Assembly (NCBI RefSeq): GCF_964275005.1
Contig: NC_092695.1
Span: forward strand, 10,803,697-10,867,696
Length of the DNA: 64,000 nt
Direction: 5' to 3'
From: Diadema setosum
Lineage: Eukaryota > Echinodermata > Echinoidea > Diadematoida > Diadematidae
The notes beneath the pieces were generated by a model that ran no database searches, was not told the DNA's origin, and was given only the letters and a program-made list of their open reading frames with translations. Each line of letters begins with the position of its first letter. Position 1 is the first letter of the stretch. The position numbers and the translations under genes are program-made. Below, piece by piece: positions 43,494 to 56,289 of the stretch.

Positions 43494-44580
43494 TATGATA
43501 TCCCTCCCTTCATACCATGTCCGTTTATCTGAGTTGGCGGACAGGGCACAAATTAATGTGTCGGTCACGTATCTCTACAGATGGTATGGACCTGATCTTC
43601 TTTGTGGATGGAATTCAATCCTCGTTATCATAATGCATGATTCATGTGCATTGTTTGATTAACTCTCCAATTTTACACTCGGCAAAAAATAAAAAAAGAA
43701 ATGAAAATAAACACCCTTTCGAAATCATATTTTTCATAGAAGATTTTGATGAAAATCAATAAATCATATACCATGTTTAAGGTATACATAATTAAAATTG
43801 CTTTCAACCTGGTAGGTCAACATAAAGGGAAACTTCACGCATAAGTAAATACGTCTTGTTTTATCTTCCAGGGCACAAAAGTAAAAATTAAAACAAAAAT
43901 ACACATTGTCTTTCGTTTGCAAATTCCCTTCAAGATGAAAAAGGTCACTGAAGACCAGTTTAACACAATGAGAGACATGAATGAAATAGAAAAATAAGTT
44001 TTAGTTGTCTTTATCTCTTTATAACCTCAAACAAAATCAAAGTGAGAAACTAAAGGTAGAAAAATAACAATTTTTGTCAACTCAAACTTCAAATGACATA
44101 GGGAGCAAGGGCACAAAGGTATAGAATATCTTTTTGTCATTCATTGAATTTAGTAATTTAAGAATTCATGAGACAAATTAAAGAACCGAATGTCATTTAC
44201 ATTTTTTTTTATTTGAGAAATCAGTTCATATTAATACATTTTTGTTAACATTGCATCTTTTCTCATTTCATTTGAAATTGGATTTGACAGAAAATTCTTT
44301 ATTTCCCCCATTATTTTTAACTTTTATTGATATTTTGGGCGTCAGAGACATTCATGGAGATTGTAGGTTTATTTTTGCGACTAAATTCATGTTTTTATTG
44401 TGTTCAAAATGCCTTTCCATGGAAAAGAGAGCATTTACGCATAAATGACAACTTGTTCATTTCTGCATTTTGTAATTTTGTGCATGGACAAGAAAAAGAA
44501 AGGCGTTCACTCATGCTTAAAGTTTCACTGTTTTGACATATCAATTTCATAATCAATCAAATTACCGTTCAGATGGTATA
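43494..44580. other. Intergenic, no feature recognised
   Basis: Very AT-rich; several short open frames, none with a domain or homologue that I recognise. Confidence 0.5.
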
Positions 44581-44870
44581 TAATGCAGTAACATTTATGC
44601 AAACATTCACTGAGAAATATAAACTTGAAAAGTGTTTATTTGTTTGTTTGTTTTTTGCTGAGTGTCTATATCTTGATTTGTGTAACTCCCGTAACTTATT
44701 CATTTGTATAATGTACAAATCATTGTACAACTGCAGGGGGCCCGTGGAAAGCGGTTGAAAAAAACTGAATAGGTCAACCCTCTAGGACAATAAGAAAACA
44801 AATGAATGGATAGATAGATGAGAAGATATATAAATGAATAAATCAGTGAATCATGCTATTATGCTGTGGG
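44580..44870 (+). mobile_element. Possible LINE 3' end
   Basis: GGGGGCCCGTGGAAAGCGGTTGA followed by AACTGAATAGGTCAACCC and then a degenerate GAATGAATA/GATAGATA tail. This order resembles LINE 3' UTRs, but no coding part remains. Confidence 0.45.
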
Positions 44871-45439
44871 TCTAGTTCTGATTGATTCTGATGCAATCCG
44901 TGACTCTTGCGAAAAAAAAAATGGAAAACTAAATTGGTTACTTGCAATAACCATTTTATTGAAGAAAACATCACGCACAGAAATAACTAGAATAATTATA
45001 TTCCAACAAAAATATAAAGCCTCTTTGTATGGTTGATTTTAGACAGCTACATTTAGTGCATTGAAGGAAACATCCCGCACACGAAAAACTATAGAGTGAA
45101 AATATTGCGATAGAAGTATCCAGTCTCTACTTCCATTAAACATTGAAAATGAATTCACACCGACCCGTTTCCTCAAACTACGACTACTAGTAAGTCTTTT
45201 TAAATTTTTTTTTTTTACTGTTGTTCGATCATGCTTGTGTGTAAAATTTGTAACATTTGCAAACAAACTAGATTGACAAGGAGTGAGTAAAGGTTAAAAT
45301 GGAACACTTCCTGACAAACATTTGGAAACTAGAAATATCACTGAAGGTGATCCGCCTAACACTGCTGTCCTGGTACACAGCCGTTGATCAATGTTGATGG
45401 TATATATTATTTCCAGCATATGGTTTCATTGCGAATTGC

Positions 45440-45497
45440 GTCTAATACCTAAAGAGATGGTATAGTTTTGGTTGAGATGTGAATTCGGGTTGTGATT

Positions 45498-45580
<83 letters not shown>

Positions 45581-45890
45581 TGTGTATGTGTGTCTGTGAT
45601 AATTAGAAAACATTTATCATGAAATGTTAAAGAGCATACGATTATACCAAGTAACTTCAAGTGAAGCTCTTTGATTATACTAGGAATTAAAAGATCAATT
45701 GAATGAAATCGGTTTTGAAATGGTTGAGATGTCAAAGAACAAAGAAGGCCTATGATAATAAAAAACAGGACCTACCTTTTATTATATCTCAACCACATCA
45801 AAACCGATTTCATCAAACTCCTACTTAGAATATATGTTTTTCAATATCCTATATGATTTTTAGCATTTCATGAATATAATAGGCTACATA
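45440..45890. mobile_element. Decayed fold-back element with (TA)n(TG)n core
   Basis: AAATCGGTTTTGAAATGGTTGAGAT and its inverted match ATCTCAACCACATCAAAACC form a hairpin; wording resembles family 1 (9921, 40693). Contains (TA)n 45,505-45,547 and (TG)n 45,548-45,580. Confidence 0.6.
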
Positions 45891-46516
45891 ATTGAGGAAT
45901 TATATCGGTCATCCTCATATCTCAATCTGTCTTATGAATGCAGACATTGATGAAATTGTAAATTGCTGTATATTTTTTTCTATGTCTGAGCTGACTTATC
46001 AAATCCTATTGTTTGTTTGTTTGTGAGATAGAAATATAAACCACAAACACGTTTAATTGCCACTAAATCAGACATTATGTGAACTTTTTTGGAAAGGTGG
46101 ATACGATCATAATATGTAATCAATCAGACAGTAACCCCTCAGTCCTGTGACTTGGTTTTGCCCCTATAGCATAATAAATTCAATAAAGCAAAACTCCTTC
46201 CATAATATAAGAAGTTGTCTAAAGTATTCTGGAAAGTTACAAGTGATATTTCCTGACAGCTAATTACATTATTCGAATAAACATTAAAGCCTTATGCAGA
46301 AGCATAAATCATCTGAAAAGAGAAACTCTTTGTCGTACGTAAATGACAATTAAAACAAAGGTCAGAAATTGTATTTGAAGTTTTGTAGAATTACCTTACG
46401 AGTGACAGTGCATAACATTTATAGCCAGCTGATTGTGGCGGCAGTTAACCAACGTGAAGACAGAATAAGATTTCGCCACATATATCAATTCATTATTGCG
46501 TGTAAAATATAAAAAC

Positions 46517-46631
46517 TTGCAACTGATTGACAAATTGCCCTACGTTAACGTAAATAAGCTCTGAATTAATTAGTAATTATATAAGTAAACACTGAACAAT
46601 TCAGTGCTTATTTACGTCAATCAGTTGCAAT
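46517..46631. mobile_element. Short fold-back element
   Basis: GCAACTGATTGAC..ACGTAAATAAGC..GAATT pairs with AATTC..GCTTATTTACGTCAATCAGTTGC. A weak relative is at 31,160-31,280. Confidence 0.75.
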
Positions 46632-46793
46632 AAAGGAGGATATTTAATAAACGTGTAAAATTTTCGCCCTTGTTTAAAAAATCACATCATTTTTTTTTTT
46701 GATATTTTACCAACCATATCAACAATAGTAGTATGAAATGTGGTTTTGCGCTGTTTTGCCTCTGTGTCTCATGCACATTCATTAGGAAGCCTA

Positions 46794-46912
46794 TTAGTTA
46801 TTACAGGTAGCCCCTTTTTTGTAATCCTCGAACACCCGCTGCCATTCTACCATCTCCCCCTTCCAGTCGTTGTAGCTTTCCCGCCATTCTCTCTCCTCTT
46901 CCGTCATGCTGC
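46794..46912 (-). CDS. Copy C exon 10: WAT-type tail and stop
   Basis: 38 residues and TAA: SSMTEEEREWRESYNDWKGE, then MVEWQRVFEDYKKGATCNN. Same Trp/Trp/Trp/Tyr spacing and terminal Cys as copy B. The nearby plus-strand frame at 46740-46964 is its shadow. Confidence 0.88.
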
Positions 46913-49900
46913 CTGCAACATAAACAACACCAAAAGGAACATATCACAGCACCTTACCAAGTAATCATACTCGATGATATTCCAAAAATCCAGCAACATC
47001 GATGCTATAAATACTCCTCTTCCACACTACAATGACTACACAAGGAACTTTCTTATTCATACATTGTACAACCGAAAATGACAGCGTCAAGGTCGAATGG
47101 AAACTCCGAACCAAAGAAACTTAACCTTCAAAATTATAATGGTAACCAAATTATATCTATCAAAATGGAATCGTACACTCGCACGTGATTAATTAGATGT
47201 TTTCTGCAGCGATTAAAATCATACTTCTTTTTTTCAAGCCACAATTCAAACGTCAGACCAGTTCAAGAAAGTGTAGTGTATAATGATGAGATGATTTATG
47301 TCTGTCTTACTTGTAAAGATCATGAGAGAAGGTATGTAGTGATTCCAGAAGTGACATCCCCTCGCTCTAGCGGCTCTTCCCACTCCCAGCTCGAGTGATA
47401 ACTCTTTGTGACTGAGCTCAGGGATGGTGTAGAGAGGCCAGAAATCTTCCCCTTCTCCTCGGGGAACGTCCTCACTGGGTCTGCTGGGATCTCTGCGTTC
47501 AGTTATATGACAAAGAATCATTATTCGTATTCCTTTCTTTATGAGTATCAACGTGCTGTTAATAAACAGTTATTCAACCGAAATTAGAAATTAACCATGT
47601 CATTATTGAGACCGTAATGGTTAATGTCGTTTTGTTCGGAAGCTACCGTGTATTTCACTGGATTTGGTCCACTCTAATAAAAATATAAATAACAACATAC
47701 CAGAAACTTGTCAGAAATAATATCAAATCAAGACCCCACGCTTTATCGCTTCATATGCCCTGTCGATCTTTACTTGTATGTGACCGCTTGAATATTTACA
47801 TAAGTATGTGCCTATCCCAGTAATCTATCGAAATCAAAATTTCTTTTATTTTTCTTCACATTGCTTGGATACACCTAAAACAAAAACAAAAATGCTGATG
47901 ACATCATCTGTCAATGAATTTTTTCAGTACTTAATTGATTTAAATGCACTGAAATGTTAATGTTAATAATCATTTCAACACAGATACATGCCCGATACAC
48001 TCAGTCTGGTAAAACGTGCAGTCCAGTGTTTTGTGTTCTTTATTTCAGTACTTTAAGCAATGATTGACAGATGATGTCGATGCCAGAACTTTGAATGAAA
48101 AAGAAATATTTTTGTTGCTGTTGTTGTTGTGTGTATGTCTCTCTGCCTGTGGACGTATCCGAGTAATCTAGAATGAAAAGGTAGAAATATTACCATTGCC
48201 ATAAGATATTTAACACGTATTTACATGTGTAGCTATTCCTTTGACCACATAAGCAATGATGAGTGTATCATAAATCACAAGTCATAAGTAAGCAAACATT
48301 TGCATTATATAGTTTCCTTTCGACGTGCTGACTTAATAAAGAAATCCACTTCAAAATTACAACAAAATGGCACTTATAAGCTGTGAGCACTTGGACTTGG
48401 CTCCATATCCTTTTCTTCCTGAAATTAATCCTGTCGGGATCACCATCTCAACCTTAGATAATTACAGAGTTAACAAGCGGCGTGGCTCTTCTTGAAGCTC
48501 CATTTGCGCTCTCATTTTAGACTAAGCATATAGAAAAATTCTAAAACAAACTCTCTAGGCCTACTGCTCATCTTAACCTATACCCTGTTGAGAGAAAGAA
48601 AATGTAGTGCACAAAGCATCATTATTTGCAATCGATGGGTGTGAGTAATTGTTTTAATTATCTAGTTACTATTTTAATGTGAAATGGGAGTTGTAAACAA
48701 AAGCTTACCCTGACTTTGCAAAGTTCGTCCAGAATTCCATGAACTTAAAGGAGAGGGTCTTTTCTTCTGCGGTCATATTGTATGCCTTGATGTTGTACAG
48801 CTCGTCAATGAAGGGCATCCCGAAAACAAAAGTCAGGTCTTCTCCATGGCCCGCTCTACGCCACGGGGTAGAGGGCACGATGTCTCCATACTGATAAAAG
48901 CTCCTGGCAATGAACATTGTCATGAACAGATGAAACAAATTGATACATTTCTCTGGATCCAAGGAATAATTCGCAATGATTTCAATCATTGATCAAAATA
49001 AAAAGAAATGGCAAAAAAAGTTAACAGTCATCATTTTACATAGTGATGATTACTTACATCAATCACGAAAAAAAAATAAGTATTTAATATCATGGTAAAT
49101 AACATTAGAAAAGTGTCTTCAAAATATGTGAGTACTTGAAGTACTCTTCCCATTTTTATGTAAGGTTCCACTCGATCTTTTTTCTGATCTTATTCTTTCT
49201 ACAATATTAAACGGAGATAATATACTGCGCCTACACACACACGTACACAAACGCATGTAACTTAGTTTACACGTTATAACAAGAGAAGTATAACATGAAC
49301 CAAATTGCGTACTGTGATGGCTCGTGGGTCATGAAATACTTGTACACCGTCCCTCCGGCGTTTGCGTGTTTCCTGATTACGTAATCAGTCGGGGCGGCAT
49401 AATAAAAGTCTGTTCCCAGGTCAACCAAAGATTGAAAGTAGTCCGCATCCGGGTAATCTGCGATGGTCCAGTCAATGTACTCCTGGTTGATGGAATCCTC
49501 TAGGATATCATCGTTTAACCCATAACTCCTGAAAAAGTTGACCATTACGTCGAATGTTGCGCGATCGACCACAGGCGGTGTGGAGGTGCCAATATAGTCT
49601 TGAAAAAAGAGGATCGGAAACAAAGTTCCCTCGTCCTTGGTAACTCCAGCGAGTAGGGGTACCTTCGCAAAGTCTCCTATCTCGTAAAGGTTCGCAGGGG
49701 TGTCTTCAAGAAATGTACCGTCAAGAGTAACCAGGTAAGCTTCGCCGATATTATACAACTGTCAATAAAGAAAGAGATAGGGACGGTAGAGACGGAGATA
49801 CAGAGAGAGAGAAAAAAATACTTATATAATATTTACTGGCCTCGAGGGAGATACCAGAAAATATTGCCCAAACTGAAAAAATATTGCCCGAGTCGAAGAG

Positions 49901-52900
49901 GAGGGCAATATTCTTTCAGTGCGGGCAATATTTATGTGGTATTTCCCTCAAGGCCAGTCAAAATCATAATTATTACCTAACCCCTAGGTAAATTAGGAAA
50001 ATATGTAATTACGACTATACACGTTGATATAGATCAAGCCAAATTTGACTACCTGTAGATCATTACCAACAATGTCATGTCGAATAACTGAAAAATTGTT
50101 CATCAATGTATATCATTAAGCTTCAACTTCAAAGATATATGTAGTTGTAACAGGCGAACTTCAAACATCTGAACGGTTTTACACTTTATTTTTTGCTTCT
50201 GTTTCAATTAGTTGCAATAACTGATTGTTACCATGCAGTTATTGAGCACAAATGGACTAGTCATTGTTTGACGTGTAGTGCTGCTGGAAGTGGTCGTGTG
50301 CGAAAAAGCAATTCCACATTCTTTGATATCGTTTGGATACAAACTAGGCCAAATAGAAGTGAACCCATCATTGCAATGTTTCCATGCAGCTTTGTTTTTA
50401 TTAGGTGATCCGAGTATCCTCTCGGATCACCTTCTGTATCTCTACGGATTCTTTGTTGGTTCTTCTTATTTCTGGACAAAAGTTGTGTATCTACTTACTC
50501 AAAAAGTTCTCAGAGTATCAATTTCAAACTCATACCGTATATGTATCATGTCCCTAAGACGACAAATCTAATGTATCATTGTGATCAGTCGACCGTGACG
50601 TCACTATGACGTCATTATATGAAAACACATTTTCATTCATATCTCATTATTGGAATGGAATTATTCAATGAAATTTACGTCACAAACATTTCAAGTTATG
50701 CGCATTTTACTCATATTCTCAAAATTCGTATTTTCTCCTAAAACGTGCGCGTACGCGCGCGTTGAAATATTTGTATGCTCAAATCGAGCTCAAATTTTTT
50801 TTTTTGCACACGTTTCAGACCATTTGGAGCATTTTTTGAAAAATTGAAAAAATCGGACGGACGCGTACGCGCGCGCACATATACGCATGCACAGTTCATA
50901 TGCAACAGAAATTTCCCGTTTTTTCACGTTTATCGGATGCCTGAAATGTCAAGGAATATTTCTACCAAGTTTCAAGTCAATCTGACTCAATATGACGTTA
51001 TACGGGCCCGTCAAAGTTGAAATTCCGCGCGCGCGTCAATGGCGATATACAGTGCAACAATGCCAAAAAACCGCCAATTTTAAATCCGATATTACTCGTC
51101 AGGATGGACGGTGACCCCCCATTTTCTTTTTATAGTCTGAAAGCTGATGAGTTGTACATGTCATTTCATTGGTTGTCGATGCTGGAAAAATGATTAAAAG
51201 ATATCAAATTTCTTAATAAAATAAAAAAAGTAAATTTTCAAAATGACGTCATCGAGTTTCAAGTTCACTCGAGCGTATCGCACTAATCCTTTGCCAATTT
51301 TCACCCAGATTTCAGTATGATGTAGCTTATTAAATACTCTTTCATTAATGTACAACAACATTTTGATTGGATGACGGCATCACCTCGTAATCTTGTCAAA
51401 TTTGACCAATTTACGTGTTATCTCTATGGGAGTGCAGTTTTTCTGGAAATGAAAATTGACATGACTATCTTTATCGAGCACTAGCTCCCTTATGCTTCGG
51501 TGAATTTCTCCCAGATTTTAATATGTTATAGCTGAGACTTTGTGCTATCGTAATTGTGCCCTCTATTTTTTCATTTGATGTCGGGATCACGTCCAAAAAC
51601 TTGGTTGAAATTAAAGCTTATCTTCGATGTATAGAAATATGTCCTTTTTTCTGCAACTTTCTCTGCAATAACTCGAGAAAAACATACCCTATCACCACCA
51701 TATTTTGCACATGTTTTGTTCATGTCAGGGGCATTATTTCATAAAATAACAATTATTTGATCAGGTGCCATCTTGGGTATGTAAATTAGGGTCAAAAGTC
51801 ATAAATGTTTCATCCTGTATCTTGGTGAATACATTTATTTATTTATTTATTTATTTATATGTTTTATTTTCACAGGGTGGCTCCGTCAGTGGGTTAAACA
51901 CTGTTGTTCTTGGAGGCCCTGCATGAACACATACATACAAATAAACACAAAAATGTATGATAATCATACAATACCAACAACAAAATCATGTCTTATCTTT
52001 CCCATATTTTGTACACGTAAAGACCATGTTACAAGGATCATTTCAGAAAATAACCACTTTTTCCTCAGATGCCATCTTGTCTGTGGAAAATGGGGTCAAA
52101 GGTCATATGTACTTCTTTCAGTATCTTCGTTATGACGTGTTATCTCTATGGGAGGGAATTTTTTTAAATGTGAAAATTGACATGATTGTCTTTATCGAGC
52201 ACTAGCTCACTTTCCCTTTAGTGAATTTCTACCATATTTTAGTATGTTGTAGCTAAGACTTTGCGCTATTGCAATTATGCCCTTTGATTTTATACGATGT
52301 CGGGATCACGTCAAAAAACGTGGTTGAAATTAGAGCTTATCTTCGATGTATTGAGACATTTTTCTCTTTCTGCAACTTTCTTTGCAATAACTTAAGAAAA
52401 AGCAGGCCCTGTCATCCCCATATTTTGCACATGTTTAGTTCATGTCACGTACATTATTTCATAAAATAACAACTACTTGATCAGACGCCATCTTGGGTAT
52501 GTAAACTAGGGTCAAAGGTCATAAATGTTTCATCCTGTATCTTGGTGAATACATGTCTTATCTTTCCCATATTTTGTACACGTACCATGTTACAAGGATC
52601 ATTTCACAAAATAACCACTTTTTACTCAGATGCCATCTTGTCTGTGCAAAGTGGGGTCAAAGGTCATATGTACTTCATTTTGTATCTTCGTTATAGTGTA
52701 TACGGAATTTGGTACCAAAGATGGCAGACCTGACTCCCTTTTCTAAATGAGAATCCAAACATCACACGGCCATTGTTCCTAAACACAGATGAAACCTGTA
52801 TGGTCATGCCTATATTGGGATCAGAACTCAAATCATTGATTTTCGAAAAGATCGGATCACCTAATTTGTCAGTGTTGACAAATTCCAAGTCTAGTCTTTT

Positions 52901-55900
52901 TTTTTTAATTATTTTACTTTCGTAAAGCGCATTAAAGGGGATGGCTAGTAACAGGTCAGTGGGAATCAGTGGGAATGCTGGGGGATGATTGTTCCAATCC
53001 TTGTGGGATTCATTTGAGTACATTATGTGTCTATTGTTGAGTGAAAATTATTTGCTTCAGAATGGTCTCATATTCAAGGTGCAGTTAATTCCTTTAACGG
53101 CGCTAGTCGTTAAAAGGGGTATACACTCGCTCACTGACTTGTTTTCTGCCTTTGAGGGCGTTCGGCGCTAGTCGGAGCCTGAGAGCAGGCGGCATACGCA
53201 AAGAGCGCCGCCGAAAACATGAACGTGTGATCTCCTTTGATGGTTCCCGATGGCGCAACCGCATTAGTACGCTTAGCAGTGCGCGTGGGAAAGCTGAACA
53301 TTTAGCGTGGGAAAGTTTAGCAATTAATGTGAGAAGGGATCATTCTGTACGTGGATTTCACGGAGAGAGCATCAATTTTGGGCCCTCGCTTAAATTATTG
53401 TATAGAGCTATTCATTCGGATACAAAATCGTCAACTCTTGCTACGATCAGAGGCAGTGGAATTTCCAAGATGCCAAAGCACATGCCAAAACATTCGCAGC
53501 GGAAAACTTCACGGGCTGCAGCATCGGTCAGTGCTCCTCCTGTACCGACAAGAGCAAGGAGGATTGCTCGGAATGCTCCCGCACCCAGTACACGCCGGGA
53601 AGGAACGACTACTCCCCCTCCAGTGTCCTCGCGATCCGCGGGGTCGGCGGCCCGAAGCCCAGCAGACGAACATGATACCAGCCGGGGCACCGGCGCAAGT
53701 TCCGCTGTTGGGCAGCCGGACTACAGGGTGCAGACTGAGGACCGTGATACGGGGCAGGCGGCCGGGAGGCGAGCTCATGTGACGGCCCAGCCTGAGCAGG
53801 ACATGGGTGGCGCGGTCGGCGATAACGGTGAGTACCCAATGAAGGGCTGCTAGTGCCTTGGCCTACGGTGACCGTACATAAGGTTAATGAAATGCCTGTG
53901 ATCGAGGACGTTGAACAGGGTCAGTCGTCAGACGGATTCCCGAAGCCTCCCCTGATGTCGACACCTAGGGAAGAGCTAGGTTCAACGGTTCCCATATCGA
54001 CCAAAGAAAAGATATGGAAGGGCGAGTTTGTAGATTTGGGTTGTTTACTCAAGAATGTCCCGATTCAAAGTGATCAAACCCCTATACTCAGGTGCTGCAC
54101 TAACTGCGACCAGATTCAGATCGCATTCAGATCGAGGAGTTGTACAAAACGGTGCCGTTTCGGCGCTATATTTTCTTAATTTTTCAACAAAAACTACTAG
54201 GATTATTTACATGGGTCGATTAAACCTAAATGATTGATTTCGGTGACTGATGCATTTCATTGCTTATGATGCAGAAAATGTTGTCTTATAAGGCGAATAT
54301 CTTCAGCTCAACGATGCTCACTAAAACTCACAATCACTTGCACATGCGCACAGCATGCATGCAGTGCAGTGCATTGACAGCTGTATTGCTGGCTACATGA
54401 TGCATATTCATTTCACCTTATATGCACCGTGCGATGGTGCATCATTCATATCCTTGAGCGTCCGTAACGTTGACGTCATTGTTCACGCATGCGTAGATGC
54501 GTACTAATGGATATAGCAGCAAGTCTTTCCACTGTTGCACTAGGGCAGGCCGCTTATTACTCCTAAAAATGTGGAAAATTTTGCAGTTTCTAGATAAATG
54601 GGTGAGAAGAACCAAGTCGAAAATGTAATGCATATTTCATTTTTTTTTTAATTGTCACTGTGTTTATGATAGAAATTTAGACGTGCTTTATTTGTGAAGT
54701 CGCCGTGAATGTGGCAATGGAGTTATTTGTGATTTTTGCTCCCGCTCAGCAGCGAGGTAGCCGCCAGGACCGCGCCTTGCGGCGCGGTCTCCGGGGCTAG
54801 TGCTGCACTACAACTACAGCCGCAGCGCAAAGTCCCACGAATTACCACCATAGAGCAGTGAACTAGTGCCTTCACTGTATACGCATCAGTGTATACCGAG
54901 AGACACGGTTCCCGGGCGAGAGAGTTGTTCAAGTATATGGACGTCGTTAGATCTGCTGCCCGTTTTCCCGGCTATGGCTGGCGCACTAGAGTCGCGTTTC
55001 ACCTCCCACTCATTCCGAATAGGTGCTACCACGGCGGCAGCAGTAGCGGGTTTTGACTCGCAGGTAATCCAGCAGATGGGGCGCTGGGTGACAGATACAC
55101 ATAAACGTTACATTCGCATAAATTTGGTAGGGGCAGAATAGTCCCTTACATGTTGGGGACAGTTTATGTTCGTAGCTTCATGTTGCTATAGTTACTAAAA
55201 TAGTGGATATGTTTTTGTTATGTTGGTATATACTGTGGTATGCTGAGGAACGAGTGTCTTGCTCACTACAACATTCAGTTTGAGCACATAAACTTTTGTA
55301 AATTAACATGTTAGATTATAGACCAGTTCAAGTATGATTAACCCAGTTTACTAGGGTTAATCCAGCTTAGAAATTGTGAATTATGTCGAAAAGTATGGAC
55401 AATTTTACTATATACAAAGGCTTGGGCACATAGAGCAAATATTTGGTTGAGCCAGACGCTGCCGGGTGATAGTTTTCTTTGTTTTGCAGGCAGGCGAGGC
55501 CGGCGTACGATCCTGGTAGTTTGGGACTGGTAGCGTACTGGGCCGGGAGATTCGCCAGGCGAGAGGGAGTCCAAGCAATGAGGCAGCGGGCTCCAGTCCA
55601 ATGGAGAGGATATAGGGGGCTTCGACTCGGCCAGGTTCATAGCAGGCTGGAATCGATTCTTTCGTCTCAGCACTTCTGCAACTTGTCACACGTCATCATC
55701 CACGCGGGTACAAACGACATCGGGTTTTTTCCGAAGAAAGCACGGATGGAGCTGGTCTCAGAGACAATGTTTGAATTGCAGCAACTTCTTCCAGAAGCAA
55801 TGATTGTTTGGTCGGAAATCCTGCCAAGGAGGAAATACGCCCGTTTTGCGGATTCCCACCAAAATTGTGCTGATAGGATTCGCCTTGCTATGAACAAGCG

Positions 55901-56256
55901 AACACGCGCATGTTGTCTGCAAGCAGGGGCTCCTGTTATTACGCATCAAGCCATCCGACATCATGACGCCACTCTTTACAGACAGGACGGGATACACTTA
56001 TCCGATGTTGGCATAGCACTATTTCTAAAAGACCTCAGAAGCGGGATAGCCGACATGATAATTGATATGATAATAATTAATAATTGATATGATTTATATA
56101 GCGCCAAATCCACTCTGCAGAGTGCTCTAGGCGCGGAAGGAAGAGAAAGTGAAGGAGACAAAGACATACAAATATCAAATACATGTAACGAGTAATCAAA
56201 TTGAGGCTTTAAACAAGTGAGTTTTTAGACTGCTTTTAAAAGGGTCTGATGAAGAA

Positions 56257-56289
<33 letters not shown>

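Larger units (their letters stand above)
50402..52863. mobile_element. 2.46 kb element with TAGGTGATCCGA ends
   Basis: TAGGTGATCCGA at 50,402 is repeated inverted at the right end (TCGGATCACCTA, ending 52,863). The left end continues as a hairpin (GGTGATCCGAG, four bases, CTCGGATCACC). No transposase. The interior holds CG-alternating tracts and a tandem duplication. Confidence 0.78.

Noticed and set aside
43680-44560. Small plus-strand genes at 44242-44536
   Set aside because: Two overlapping short frames in very AT-rich DNA without signal peptide, splice context or recognisable similarity.
53412-53839. Antisense frames in the ORF1-like region
   Set aside because: Mirror frames of the GC-rich plus-strand ORF; low-complexity Arg/Pro content.
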